NCBI GenBank assembly: GCA_963377175.1
Contig: CAUJNA010000180.1
Coordinates: forward strand, 236,633-300,632
Length of the DNA stretch: 64,000 nt
Origin: Effrenium voratum
Lineage: Eukaryota > Sar > Dinophyceae > Suessiales > Symbiodiniaceae
Direction of reading: 5' to 3'
The notes below the pieces were generated by a model. That model worked only from the letters and a program-made list of their open reading frames with translations, was not told where the DNA came from and ran no database searches. Below are positions 23,195 through 34,775 of this stretch, in pieces (position 1 is the first letter of the stretch; each line of letters starts with the position of its first letter). A program made the translations under genes and the position numbers.

Positions 23195-23270
23195 AGAAGG
23201 GGTTAGAACCTATCCACAGAAAACGACCAACGAGGCTAGCTATGTCTGAGCAGACAAGCTGTGCCACTAA
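23195..23270 (-). other. tRNA-like sequence (possible SINE head)
   Basis: Read on the minus strand, TGGCACAGCTTG (23266-23255) resembles an A box and AGGTTCTAACCCC (23211-23199) a B box, with a tRNA-like spacing. No clear tRNA fold is seen, so a tRNA-derived repeat is more likely than a gene. Confidence 0.35.
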
Positions 23271-23313
23271 CGAAACAAGTGCGGCACAAGGCTTTTCGGC
23301 TGGCGGCAAACTC

Positions 23314-23368
23314 CTGATGATGGCATTCGCCCGCACCGGCGATGCCATGTTCTGCATCTTCTCTGCTC
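23314..23368 (-). CDS. J-domain gene exon 13 (last seen)
   Basis: Reads AEKMQNMASPVRANAIIR after CCGAG|GA, with strong G/C third positions. It joins exon 12 in phase if a GC donor at 24817 is used. In another frame the island stays open to a TAG at 23236 and could be terminal, but codon bias is worse. Confidence 0.4.
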
Positions 23369-23615
23369 CTCGGATGAATTGACACCCAAGATGTTTTCGG
23401 CCATGGGCCAGAATCAAAGTCAGCTTTTACTCCAGCAAAAAAGCTTTCCTTTGATCATGGCCCATATTTGGAGAACCATACAATGTAATTACTTTGAACA
23501 GAGGTTCCAAACATAAACCACAGGTGGGCAACCAGTGAGGTGTGGGATAGTAATATGTGCCTTACTTTACTGGCCCAACTTGACACCACAACTTGACACC
23601 ACCCACCCACACACC

Positions 23616-23710
23616 CGCCCGCCCGCCCGCCCGCCCGCCCGCCCGCCCGCCCGCCCGCCCGCCCGCCCGCCCGCACGCACGCACACCCACATACAACCAC
23701 ACACACACAC
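23616..23710 (+). repeat. (CCCG)n then (CA)n microsatellite
   Basis: About 60 bp of pure CCCG/GCCC units, then CGCA and CA units. A strongly GC-skewed tract inside the J-domain gene intron. Confidence 0.95.
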
Positions 23711-24816
23711 ACAAGTTTAGCCCGTGTTTCGCCAACTTAAAATGTTGTGTTTCAGCAGGATCAATGCACCTTTTGCCTCCAGGCCCCGTCGAAAAATCGG
23801 GTCATTGCCTCAAATTTCAGGGTAGATTAAACACCCCATTTTGAAGCCAAAGGGGTCATAAAGACTTCAGGTATTGATTGATTATTGTGATGGGGCCACT
23901 CGAGCTCCAGTTGTAAATCGGAATACTCACCAAAACGTGGGGTGCAATGAATCGGAGCCTTTTCTCTGCGTACATGTTGAACCAGTAATCAAAAATCCCA
24001 CTTTTCCAGTGAACCCGGTAGACAAAGGGAACCCATGTGTAGGTTTACCAGCTTGCCATGTTAATTTACTCAGGAACTTCGGGGGCTACCCGCCAAGAAA
24101 CCTAAACTTTATGTGGGGGAACAATCCTTGTCCCCAAGTTAAGAGCAGAAGATGAGGGTTGCATCTAGGTCGCAGGCCCGGAAGAACCTCAGCTTTCGCA
24201 AAGTGGACACCCAACTAATTGCGCAAATGGCGAAGCTTCTCAAAATAGTTGTGCCCAAGTTGGGCAAACCTGATTTTGGCAGTGTCTTTTTGAGGGCACC
24301 ACTATTGGGGTAGCTTGAAAGGAGAACCAGCAGGAAACCAACCATTTTAGGGGTCCCTGATTTGGAGCCCGTTTCGATGAAATTGGCGCTCTCTGAAGGG
24401 CTCTACAGAGGGTTCAAACATTTTGATACAAACCCAAGGGGTGGCACGAGAATCCTTAATGACCGCCAAAAGGTCATGAGTAGTCATTACCAACGGTCAT
24501 TATGAGTCTCGCCCAAATCCCTGTGACGCTAATTTTCTGGGCGGTCTGGGTTTCTCTCTACTGGGGCTACCAAACAAATAGAACTGGGGGACATTGCTTG
24601 TTACCAGGATGTGATCCCAACTTGCGCCATGTGCCCAAAACAAAACGGCTGGGTTCCTTTTGGTTTCCTTCCAAAATCAACCGAAAGGCTGCAAGGGGTT
24701 CCCAAAACACCCCCTTGCTCTAACCGAAGGGTGGGTGGGCATCTCGTTGTTTTTCCTTTTCGTCGCAAACGGTCCTGGCAGCAAATCCCCCAGCAGGAGG
24801 ATCTGACACCTGGCGC

Positions 24817-24869
24817 GCTTGGCCTCGTTCGCGGTCTGCAGGTACTCGCCGCCGCGGAAGAATTTGCCC
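24817..24869 (-). CDS. J-domain gene exon 12
   Basis: Reads GKFFRGGEYLQTANEAK after GCCAG|G. It accepts the 2-base leftover of exon 11 (giving Arg). The donor may instead be GT after GCGCCAG (24810), which would leave a missing exon before 23.3 kb. Confidence 0.55.
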
Positions 24870-24879
24870 CTGGCACGGG

Positions 24880-26040
24880 AGTTCACTCCACGCCGAAATG
24901 AGCACCACCCACAAGCCATCTGTCTTGCTTGCGGAACCCTTAAACGGTGGGTTTTGAAGGGTCCATACTCACACCAGGCTAAATTGATGGAACAGTACAC
25001 GACAGATGCGGGGAAGTAAAAAGGATCACCCAATCGCAACTTTGGCCAAAGTGACGTTCTCAAACTTCCCCTGAACTGTGGTTCGAAGACCGTCGCAAAA
25101 AGTACTAGTAGCTTTGAGAACCCCTCAAAATGTGCACCTTGAGGGACGTTTCCAAATATGGGGGGATCCCCTAATCCTTCCGTCCATCCTTGGGCGGCAC
25201 TGACCAAAGGAAAACCACTACCATCTGGCATACGGATTCATTGACTTTGAACAGCTTGAAGGGGCAAGCAGCTAGGACCCTGTTTGTAACCAGCTTTCCC
25301 TAAGTCCCCTTTCCGTGGCTTGAAATTCATAGACATTTGAAGCCCACTCAAAAATCCATTGTAAGAGTTTATAGGGGAATGGACCAACCGAAACCCTATG
25401 CACGGTTGAAATACAACTCCCACATGTGTTCTCTTCCCCGAATTCATGCATCTTTATAGTGCATATCTCACTTCCCGAGTGGATTGGCCAACAGAAGGCA
25501 GAAGTCCAGACTCTCAGTTTACCCCTTGAACGATCCAACCGGCAAAAGTATGAGTGTAAAGTCCAACAGCTGTAGATTTGATGCTACTTGTTCAGCTACC
25601 GCTCCCAAAGATCCGCCCAGAGAGTCCGAGTACTTTTCAAGGATGCACTTTCTCCCTCTTAAACCCCCCAAACACCATTCTCCAAGCTCAATCAACATTC
25701 AACCCTAGAACATAAAAAACAACTGGAAAGCCCACTGGACTACCGAGGGAATCCACCGACGCCAGGAAACCAAGAGACCCTCAGGACGCCATCGACGGCT
25801 CGAAGAAATGGGCAGGTCTTTTCGCAGAACCCCCCAAAAAGAACACAAGTGGTGGCTTTCCTTTTGGCTTCCCTTTCAGCCCAACCAAGCGAGGGTTCCT
25901 CAACATAGAACAGTCCTGTTCAAATGAACCATACCGTTTTCCTCAAGCCTGACTTTTGAAGTCTCTCAAAATGGGTACGCCGCTGCAAAAAACAACAACA
26001 AAAAACGACATCGCAGGAGTCTCGGAGCGACGAGCGGCTC
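24880..26040. other. Intron 11 of the J-domain gene
   Basis: Intron sequence with several CTTTTGGCTTCCCTTTCAG-like pyrimidine-rich stretches. No coding island or repeat. Confidence 0.5.
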
Positions 26041-26047
26041 CGGGCGC

Positions 26048-26120
26048 CTGGCCACCACGGGGGGCAGCTTCTTCTGCCCCTCGACGCCGTCGAAGCCTTC
26101 CGTTCCTTGGCAATGGACCT
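26048..26120 (-). CDS. J-domain gene exon 11
   Basis: Reads VHCQGTEGFDGVEGQKKLPP then VVAR between GCAG|AG and GGCCAG|GC. All three frames are open, but this one joins both neighbours in phase and has the most protein-like composition. Confidence 0.5.
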
Positions 26121-26318
26121 CTGCACCCAAAGTTTGACGTGATGCTGATTACTGGGACAGCACCAAAACATGGTTTGCGCAAGAAGGCTTTTGTTGAGTG
26201 GGACAACACCAGATGTTGAAACTTGCTTTTAACTCCTAACACTTACAAATGAAAGGTTCAGGGATGTTGAACATTAAATATGTTCTCAAAGAGTTAAAGC
26301 TTAGCAATGTCAAGGTTC

Positions 26319-26416
26319 GGTCGCCGTACTCCTGGAGGTACTCGTCACGGCTCTGGGTGTTCACCACCTCAGGCCACACGGAATAAGGACGGAGACGGCA
26401 GAAGGGGTCCCACTTT
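26319..26416 (-). CDS. J-domain gene exon 10
   Basis: Reads KWDPFCRLRPYSVWPEVVNT then QSRDEYLQEYGD between TAGCAG|A and a GA donor. Rich in aromatic and charged residues; it follows the membrane span and would be the tail on the other side of the membrane. Confidence 0.6.
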
Positions 26417-27068
26417 CTGCTAGTACAAGGGAAACGAAAGGACAATCAAAAGGCCGAAAAGCATGTAAAGGTTCGCCTTTTGTCTGGCGCTGCTCAGGGA
26501 AGTTTGAAACAACATTACAATGACGTTAGGGTCCCTTATGCGCTCCCAAACAAGGTCTGGCGCACAACTTCTTATTTTGGAAAGGGGGCTCCTCGCGTAT
26601 TTTCTTTGCGCCTCAACTGGTTGGATCTTTGAACACGCCTTGCCAGGGCTCCCAGCTTAATTACAACACCAGATTATTCTACAACACCACTACTGCATAA
26701 TACTGCAACAGTGGGGTCTTGCTTTGGCCAGCCCCTGCATCATTTCGATTGTTTCAAAGGGAAACGGTGTCAACTCAGAAAACAGCGGGGAGGGGGACAG
26801 GGGGAGTCCCATTCAACGATACGCCCTGCGATACCTTTAACTACCTGGCTTCCCAACAGGAGGAAGGCACTCTTTCTGAGGTACCAAAGTTGTGACTCCC
26901 ATGACTACGTTGTCACTTCGAAGGCGTTGCTAGCTAAATGCCAATTGTCCATCCCCATGAACGGAAGTCTCCTCCCCGAACGTGTGCGCGTCACTGTTGG
27001 GGTGAAAACCAAGCTCCCGCCCAGTGACGAAGCCTACATCCCACTTTCTCGTTTCACAAACGCAGGGC

Positions 27069-27137
27069 CCCGCCTGCGTGGCCAGCAGGATCGAGACCAA
27101 AGTGCCGCCCACCACACCCCCGACAATCAGCTCGCGC
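27069..27137 (-). CDS. J-domain gene exon 9 (membrane span)
   Basis: Reads RELIVGGVVGGTLVSILLAT then QA, an uninterrupted hydrophobic Gly/Val/Leu segment of about 19 residues after a charged RE pair. The acceptor is CTCAG|G. The GC donor at 27069 is chosen for phase; one after CAG (27074) is an alternative. An ATG lies five codons upstream in frame, so a separate small hydrophobic ORF is possible but less likely. Confidence 0.55.
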
Positions 27138-28178
27138 CTGAGAAGCTTCATGAGGCGGGTTTGGCTTCTCGTTTAACCCAAAAGCGAAGCGAGTTGAGCT
27201 ATTTTTTCACAAAGAGGGTTGTAGCCCAACTTGTCAAAGGGCACTATTCTTGTGGGCGGAATCAAAAGTGTACACCCTTGTTCAAACATCGTCCCAAGCG
27301 TTGCAAATTGGTCCCTAGAGACGGGACCAAAACCTTAAACCAAACCAACTTGATCTGGATTTGGATCATATTTTACGTGCTCGGGTTGCCCTTTAAAACA
27401 ACGGAGCCCAAAGAAAGGCATCAAGGCGCCCAAACAACAGGCCCCTCTATCGGTTGTTTGTGAGGTCGTTCATGTCATTTGCCACATAAATATACCCCTG
27501 CTGGCTGTCCGTGTTCGGGTGACTTCTTTAGGATACAATATCACCTTGGGCTGGCTCAGCAACCAGCGCGCTCCTTTAGAACTTGTCAAATATCAGGCAG
27601 GTACCCCATCATAAGCCTCCCATGCCCGAGAAACACTAGGATTCTGATCCGGAGTCTGGCAACGGGTCCAGTCTGAGCAATGCAAGGAATCACCGAAGCA
27701 GGATTTTTTGTCACTGGCTCATCAAACTGCACAACCCACTTAAGTCTTTGAATGTGTGGTGGAGTCGTTTGCACAAGCTTCAGCCCTAGACGTCCTTTTC
27801 TGAGATAAGGAGACACTGAGAAGCCCTTTGGATAGTAAAAGGGAAGCTAACATGTTGTCATGTTGAGGTGTCTCTTCTGGTAAAAGCCGAAACCATTGGA
27901 GTCATCTGTTTTCAACCACGCTGAAACCAGAAAGGCCACTTGTGGTGCGTCCTACAGTGGCTTCCAAAAGTATTGCAAGTTGACCTTAAACGATCACAAC
28001 CACCTGTTGAAATCCAGGGTTCCCTAGTTCCCTACTTGCCCCATGGGCATGTCTCTTCTTGACGGTACTGTTTTGAGTTTGGTTTGTGAAAGCACAAAAG
28101 ACGTCACTACCATCTGGCATGAGCTAATTTTGACCGGGCTACTGACCCCTCTTTGTGGGTCTTCTGCCCCAACCGCGC

Positions 28179-28251
28179 CTGGCACCTGTGCCCTGCTTGG
28201 GCCGCGGTCGAGACTGCGGCTCCGGCTCGGGGACCCGGAAGCCACCGGCGC
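28179..28251 (-). CDS. J-domain gene exon 8 (Pro/Glu/Arg linker)
   Basis: Reads AGGFRVPEPEPQSRPRPKQG then TGA as residues, between GTGAG|GC and GCCAG|GC. Of three open frames this one has nearly all third positions G/C and joins exons 7 and 9 in phase. The content is a typical disordered linker. Confidence 0.5.
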
Positions 28252-29327
28252 CTCACAGGTGCTTGAGGCAGAATCCGGTCACCAATTCCCCCCTGCCCGC
28301 CAAAAAAACAACATATGCAGTTGAGTGGGATAACAATCACTTGTCCGAAGGTTTAAGATGCAACCACTAACAAGGTTCGTGATGTAAGTGTCTCGTTGTG
28401 TGGACGGACAAGATCCACATCGCGCCAGTTAGGATGAGCGACACCCCAATTCAATGCTGGGAGAAAGCACCTACCAACTGGTGCAGGGTTATGTCCATCC
28501 ACACAAAAGAACTTAATAGTTTGAGTCGAACCCCCCGGACATATGACTTGCAACTTGCAACCAAGGCAATTAAGTTGGATATGATGAGGCTGCACCATGG
28601 CTAGCAACTGTTATAGCTCACTTAAGCTAATAACCATGAAAATTGGGGTGTTTAGCAACCACGGATACAACCCACCAAAGACATGGTTGTAAGCCAGGGG
28701 TACAAACCGCTCATTGCCGTGTCCCTTCAAGCAAGGCACCCCGATTGGCTTACAAGTACGGCTGTTTCCCCCAAGGCACATGTAAAACTTGGGGCCCGGC
28801 CGTCGGTTTTATAGGGGAATGTGGGTCGTTCTCTGCAAATCAACGCTACACTACCAAAATGTTGTCAGATGCTTCAGACGCATGCCCCGCGTTCCCTGGG
28901 AGTGGGAACGCGATGACTCGAGGCATAGTATTGCGTGCAATGGGCATTCAATTCTGACGGGAATACCTACCGCAATCACGCAAACACATTCTATTAATTG
29001 TGATAAATTGCCATACACACAATCTGTGCCAAAACGGCTCCTTATGCGGGCCATAAACCCTTGCATTGGTTGTATAGAACCCCTAAGGGGTTTTGACCAC
29101 CCCCACCAATCCCAAGTAAGGCAACTGGACTTTTGACACGGCTCATATAACGTAACGAATAACGCCCTTTCTCCTTTCAGACCGAATCAGGTATAGCATC
29201 CAAACGGCCAACTTGCGCTCGAGTTTGAGGTGGATCACAATCAAAATGGGCTACCCAAAGTGCAGAGAAGCGGGCGGATATCCGCACCTGTTTGCACCGG
29301 GCCTGTCCCTTTCCAGCCTTCACTTAC

Positions 29328-29438
29328 CCGGGACTTGATTGCGCAGGTCGCCGCGGCTAGGGCCTTGCGGCACGCCCTCGTCCCAAACGTTCACCGCGGG
29401 CTTGCCACTGAGGTACTCATAGGCGTCCTCGCGGGGTA
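29328..29438 (-). CDS. J-domain gene exon 7 (end of J-domain)
   Basis: Reads PREDAYEYLSGKPAVNVWDE then GVPQGPSRGDLRNQVP, ending at a canonical GTAAGT donor. DAYEYLSGK matches the J-domain helix III motif (xAYExLSD). It joins exon 6 in phase (G plus TA gives Val). Confidence 0.7.
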
Positions 29439-29855
29439 CTATGGATGGACAAAATCCGGTGCGCGTGAGTTGGCAGATGATCAGCTCTTGATTAAACACA
29501 AGGGATCGTCGGATCGAGGGCAGCTTTTGTTTGTTGGCGCCCACTCTTGGAGTAACAAAATGTGCGTTGCAGGCGGTGAGAAGTGAGACCACAAAAAATC
29601 ACAACAACAAAAAAGGTGCAGGGCATCGCCCTGTTGCGTCCGCATCCTGATTTGCGCCGTCCGCTTGCAACATTTGTTCCATAATCAGCTTGAAGCAAAA
29701 CCATGCTTCTCAAATTCAGCTCTAGGAAAATAAAACACTGGCGCCATGCTTTCATTCCCCCCCCCAAAAAAAAAACAGACCGCATACTGGAGGGCAACAT
29801 CTTGTTCATCTCAATCGAATGTGTGCCTACGGCTGTTTCGTAGCAGCCTGGCTTG

Positions 29856-29892
29856 CTAGATGCGCGTTTTCCTGGGAATAACGCGCATCTAG
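29856..29892 (+). repeat. 13-bp perfect inverted repeat (hairpin)
   Basis: CTAGATGCGCGTT (29856-29868) and AACGCGCATCTAG (29880-29892) are exact reverse complements around an 11-base loop. It lies in intron 6 of the J-domain gene. Confidence 0.85.
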
Positions 29893-30114
29893 GCTCTTTG
29901 GGCATGCCAACTGCTTCGATATCACGGGTTTTTGGAGCGTAGTTCAAGAACGACTGAAAACTAGAGGGCAACATGATATTTTCATTTCCGAACACAACGA
30001 CAGTCGTATTTGGTTCAAGAACAGCCAAACACAAAAACGACGCTGTTTTCACGTCACCCTCGGACCAGCCGCACCGCAAACATCACATCAATCGTGAGAC
30101 GAACATGCACGAAC

Positions 30115-30935
30115 AGTAACTACATGATACTACGTCCCAGGCCTTCCATTGAATCTGTTATACGGCGTCGAGATGGGCGAAGGTGCATATTGGGTCGACT
30201 CTGATATACGGAGTCGACGGGATGCAGTCCAAAAACATCATTCGCTTTGTGACCCCGGGCTGCCAACCATGTGAAATTCAGAGATAAACAGACGAACTGG
30301 CTGCTTTAAACACATCTACGCTTTGTTGTGCACATACTACCAGAATGCACCGACTGCGATTCACACAAGATGTTATTCCGAAGGGGGACAGTTTGTGAGG
30401 CCACGTGAGACATGTTTAATGCTTGCGCCTATGCACGTTGCCTGAAACGGCACCGGAAACGATCAGTGTGAAATATCGATGGAACCATTGTCCGTGAAAT
30501 TTCACCCATTGTCCGTGAAATCTCGCCCATTGTCCGTGAAATTTCAACCATTGTCCGTGAAATCGCGAGCCCAAGACATTTATTGGACATCCTGCAGTGA
30601 TGCCACTATTCGGATTTGCCTTTTGCTAACCGTTTGGACATAGAGCGGGGAAGCAATCATGTCACCGAACAAGCAGGGAGCTTTTTGAGCTCCCAGAATC
30701 AGAACCGCATTGGGGTGCTTTTGCTGAGAACATGGCCTCCTTAAGGCAATATCAGGGTGCTAGTTGGTAAATGTGCTATGCCACTTGGTTGCCACAAGGA
30801 ATGAGCGTGAGCATGTTGGCTTCATCATAGACGGGAGAATTGCGACAATGGGGAAAATAAGGACGAGGCTGTATACGAGCGTCGATCACGTATAATGCAT
30901 TCAATGGAAGGTTTGGGTACATGTACTAAGTGACG
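30115..30935. mobile_element. Candidate MITE-like element with inverted ends
   Basis: The left end (30115-30180) contains GGCCTTCCATTGAATC, GTTATACGGCGTCGAGATG. The right end (30935-30870), read on the minus strand, contains ACCTTCCATTGAATGCATTATACG and GATCGACGCTCG, so the two ends are inverted copies with mismatches. Inside lie a GTCGACTC...GAGTCGAC hairpin (30194-30218) and four 21-bp repeats. There is no ORF of its own and no clear target-site duplication, so it would be a non-autonomous element. Confidence 0.4.
30485..30566 (+). repeat. Four 21-bp tandem units (CCATTGTCCGTGAAAT)
   Basis: CCATTGTCCGTGAAAT starts at 30485, 30506, 30527 and 30548, exactly 21 bp apart. The 16-base core is identical and the last five bases vary (TTCAC, CTCGC, TTCAA, CGCGA). 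Confidence 0.95.
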
Positions 30936-31429
30936 CCACCTACTATAATGCGAAATGTGAAGCGAAATAGCTACACCAGTTTGGATAGATCCCCAATCGG
31001 GCCTACCGCCTGAACCGGGCCTAAGGCCTAATTGCCTAAAAAAAAGATCTCTTGTGGTGGATGTCGCCCGCATGAACTTAATACTCTCCCACCAAAAACG
31101 GGAAAGGCGCAGGTCCCTTTTGGATGGCTTCTGTTCTCTTGGAAAGGGAAAGGGAGACTGGATTTGTTCATGCTTGTTGGTCGGAGAATACTCCCACTCT
31201 GGGACAGGCGATTCCCTAAATATTGCAAGTAAGAAACAAGGAACCCCTGACATGTATACATCTGGGGTACCGCATGTCGCGTTGGAACCTAAGCGGCCGT
31301 CCTTGCTTTGGTTGCCATTGTCCTCTTAATGCTGTTCTTGGCTTGGACCATTGCCCTTGGTTTGGACCAAACCCTTGTTCTTAACAACCCCCCGCATGTC
31401 AAAATGGCAACTGGGACCGGCTCCTTGAC

Positions 31430-31492
31430 CTTTTGAAGCTTCGAGGCGCTGCCTGACGCACGGCTTCCCCCAGTCCAATGCAGGTGGACCTC
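31430..31492 (-). CDS. J-domain gene exon 6
   Basis: Reads GPPALDWGKPCVRQRLEASK between TTTCAG|GA and AAAAG|GT. It joins exons 5 and 7 in phase. It would form the loop and start of helix III after HPD, though it lacks the usual basic spacing, so the J-domain is divergent. Confidence 0.5.
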
Positions 31493-32286
31493 CTGAAATG
31501 GATTCGCTATTGGCTTCTCTTAGAACAACCCCAAGCAGGGGGTGCCCAAACCAAAAACAAGCAGGGGGTCTGGAAACACTCAACAGCCATCCCTGTTTAG
31601 TTTGGTTTCCCTTGGGGGCAACTAACACTGTTTGGTTTCCCTCTTTAGTTAGTTTCGCTATTTAGGACCCTGCTCCTGTAGATTCACATTCTGGGGGTCT
31701 CTGCCCTGGTTCTCGGGGAAACAAAAGCCAGAGCTAGTGGAATATGGGATTTCCCTTGATCCGTTGGGGTGTCATTAACAATGGTAAAGCGATGGCGCCA
31801 GTTTATGGGAAGACATAATCCGCTTTGTGTGTCGAGGAATTTGGGTGGGCCCCAATATCCCCAAACCGACCGTAGACTACCAGAGGTGACCCTGGATACA
31901 ACAAACCTGGTGGATCAATAAAGCTGTGTTCCCCCCAAGGTGATCCGGGTCCCCTAAATGGGACACCCGCTGAGCTGGGGGTCGTTCCCGGGTGCCCAGC
32001 AGTCAACGCGTCTATGAGGTCATCTATGGTTCGTTCCCTAAGCTGAAGCCAGTCCCAAGTTTTGTCAGTTGCCGTTGCCAAGCTGATCAAGCCCCTTGGT
32101 CCCTTCAAAAAACACATAGACAGCCAATTTAAATCATTGCCGTGTGGCTATTGCCACCCCCCCCGGGTTTATCTGTTTGGGGGGAAACACACACACAACC
32201 AACAAGTTCACGGTTAAAGATCCAACCAAATGACAGCCATGACCAAACCAATTGACTCGCATGTTTTCATGTTTTCGCGGATTCGC

Positions 32287-32385
32287 CTCCTGGAGTATCC
32301 GGGTGAGACTTTCTCACCGACTGGCGGTAGGCTTTCTTGAGCTCCTCGGAGAAACACCGAATCTCTGGTTGCTCGTCGCAGGTGG
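32287..32385 (-). CDS. J-domain gene exon 5 (HPD motif)
   Basis: Reads TCDEQPEIRCFSEELKKAYR then QSVRKSHPDTPG. EELKKAYRxxxxKxHPD is the diagnostic helix II and HPD loop of J-domains. HPD is at 32305-32297. The acceptor is CTGAAG|CC and the donor is GC; it joins exon 4 (1/2) and exon 6 (1/2) in phase. Clear family assignment. Confidence 0.75.
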
Positions 32386-32428
32386 CTTCAGCAAAAGGAC
32401 TGATGAAGATAGGACAAAGCGGGGACAA

Positions 32429-32543
32429 ACGGTGGATGCCCAAATAGCAAGAAAACAAGGAAACCTCTTGCTCTATAGAAATGTGCCGTGGCTTTGTAGT
32501 CAAGTGTGGTTAGCTTGCTTGCGATATTTAGGGCATCCACCGT
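32429..32543 (+). repeat. Fold-back upstream of the HPD exon
   Basis: ACGGTGGATGCCC (32429-32441) and its exact reverse complement GGGCATCCACCGT (32531-32543) flank an 89-base loop. Pairing continues imperfectly inward with AAATAGCAAG against CTTGCGATATTTA. It lies 44-158 bases upstream of the exon 5 acceptor in the J-domain gene. Confidence 0.7.
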
Positions 32544-33990
32544 ATCTTTCCCATTAATGCACACCTTCGTGCACATGAATCGGAGATGTCCAGGGGTCAC
32601 CTCCCCTGATTCCACTCAAGAGGGTGTCCTATTCAGGTCGGATAGGAGGAAAAAGAGGGTAATGCAGATAGGACACAAGCTGATAGGCCTGAAAAAAGGG
32701 GCACATCCAAAAATGCGATGGACCTGTTTGAATGGGACAAGAACATGTGACCAGGTCTTCGTAGCAAAGACGAAGAAGAAGAGAGGCCTTGTTGGATCTG
32801 AATTGTTGGAAATATAGGCCTCCTTGGATTTCCTCTCCAAAGAAACTCTCTAAAAAAAGACCCCTCCCCAAACATGGATTGTCAAGGGTTCCTCATACCT
32901 CCTTTGAACATGACCAAGAAGAAGCTCATTTCAACATAGCCAAAAGGAGATGTTTAAATCGCCCAACAAAAAGGAACAAGGTCCGTACAAGGTCCCCTGT
33001 TTCAAGGGACTCCCCCGGGAAAGAAAGCGACCTACAGTCGGCTTGGTTTTTGTAAACCCAAACATGGACAGGGTCACCCACCTAATCTTGCTGGCTCTCG
33101 CCCCAGCGTAAAAAGTTGTTTTGGTTAGCGGTTCAAGATGCAAACCAATAGCATTCAAAGGGCACCACTCCAATTTGTCGGCCCCTTTGAACATCGGAAG
33201 GGTTCTCGGTGGCTGCAAAGCTTCGACCATGGACTGCAAAAAGAACCCCCTCCCAAAATGTATTCCTTCCCCCACATGGTCCCCAAAGAAACCTCAAAAT
33301 AAGAAAGCCTTTTCTAGTGGGTCAAAATGAAACCACCAGGGGACCGCAGGTTTTGGTCCATGTTTCCATTTACCCGGATTCCATTTTGGGTACATATTTT
33401 TGACCCACAGCCAGTGAGCCAGATGTTTTCAAGGGAACCCAATTCCGTTTCGCCATCAATGGAATCCGGCGTTTTCCAACAATAAATTGGATGCTAACAT
33501 GTCCCTCCAAAAAGTGCAAATCCGTCCCCCCAAACCAGACACGTACTTTTCAAAAAGAGAATCTCCCCAACAAATGTGTTTTTTAGGGACCACCCCCGAA
33601 GAACCCCCCGACCCACAAAAAAGAAAGAAGAGACAAACACCATGTGCTGGCATGTGCGGGGACAACGCCCAGCCGAAGCGGTGACGTGACCGCTCACAAG
33701 GGCGCCCGCAAACAAAAACTAGAGCACACATCCCGATGATCAAGAAAAAGGCCGAGATAGAAACCCTAAGTGGCAAGGGTTGCCCCCGTGGTCGCTGTCA
33801 AGACATGCCACTATTCAGCTTGAGAGATGTAATTACAAGACCCTTGGCACACACAACTACGTACAATCCCACCTCTCTGTATCAGATGGGCGCCTCTCCA
33901 AAATAGTGGTCCCTGTTTCCCTCAGGTTTTCCTTTGAATACCAACCAAAAGAAGTCTGCCATTTTAAGAAACTCGCTGCGGAAAACCCGC

Positions 33991-34075
33991 CCTTCGCTCG
34001 GAGCTCCTCCTCCGTGGGCGCAAAGGTGTCCAGGCCCAGCGTGCGCAGCGCGTCCCCGCCTCGGCGAGGGTTGAT
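33991..34075 (-). CDS. J-domain gene exon 4 (start of J-domain)
   Basis: Reads INPRRGGDALRTLGLDTFAP then TEEELRAK between CTCAG|ATC and GAAGG|GC. ALRTLGLD...TEEEL fits helix I and the start of helix II (LGL...AxxEEI). Phase 0 at the start matches exon 3. Confidence 0.65.
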
Positions 34076-34699
34076 CTGAGCTTGGAGTGGCAGGTTGGGG
34101 TTGGCCACAATTTCTACGCGTAAACCACTCAAGAGGCGTATGTCTCAAAATACGCAGATCCTATAGAAATTGTGGCTTTCCTTGTGTTTGCCCTGAGGAT
34201 TGACAGCAAACCCAAGAAAGCCTTCATTTTCAGAGGAACAACCCCCTTTTGCCGGGTGTCGTATGAGTATGTCTCAAAATAGGAAAATGTATTCCTTTTC
34301 GTTCCCCTTCAAAACCAAGCTGAGAAGGGTGCCCCGCCAAATCGCATAGATCCTGTGAAACAATATATTTGAGGAGCGGGTGAACGAAAGCTAGCAGTTG
34401 TTGCATGAGATGGGTCGGTGACAGAGTGGATTCAGAGGTAGCTTGTGTACAACGAGAGGCCCGGCAAGATTCGTAGGATGCGACACGCAAACGCACATGG
34501 TAGCGTGGCAAACCTTGAAAAATGAAAACAACGAGAGGCGTCAGAAGCTGTCTTAAAGCACCTCTGGGTTCTGCATGCTGCGTGTGCAAAGATTCTTGCG
34601 AGGTGGTTTACTGAGAAGACTGAGGTCTCAAATGAACAAGCTGAATCGGCGGAACATGTAAAAGTGCATAACACCAAGTCCAAAACGGGCAAACCGAGA

Positions 34700-34775
34700 C
34701 TGCTGAAACACTGAGCCACTGCCCGGGGGGAGGGGTGGACCAAGGAGGAATCGAGCCTGAGACGGGGGGGGTCTA
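34700..34775 (-). other. Short sequence shared with the 17.9 kb tRNA-like piece
   Basis: On the minus strand GGCTCGATTCCTCCTTGGTC resembles GGGTTTGATTCTTCCCTGGT at 17902 on the plus strand, both followed by a CCAC. It may be the B-box end of the same tRNA-derived repeat family. It lies in intron 3 of the J-domain gene. Confidence 0.3.

Noticed and set aside
23195..23270. A functional tRNA gene
   Set aside because: A- and B-box-like words are present but no acceptor stem or cloverleaf can be drawn; kept only as a tRNA-like element.
26711..27463. 250-codon plus-strand ORF
   Set aside because: Low codon bias, random composition, and it overlaps the membrane-span exon on the other strand. Long chance frames are common in these introns.
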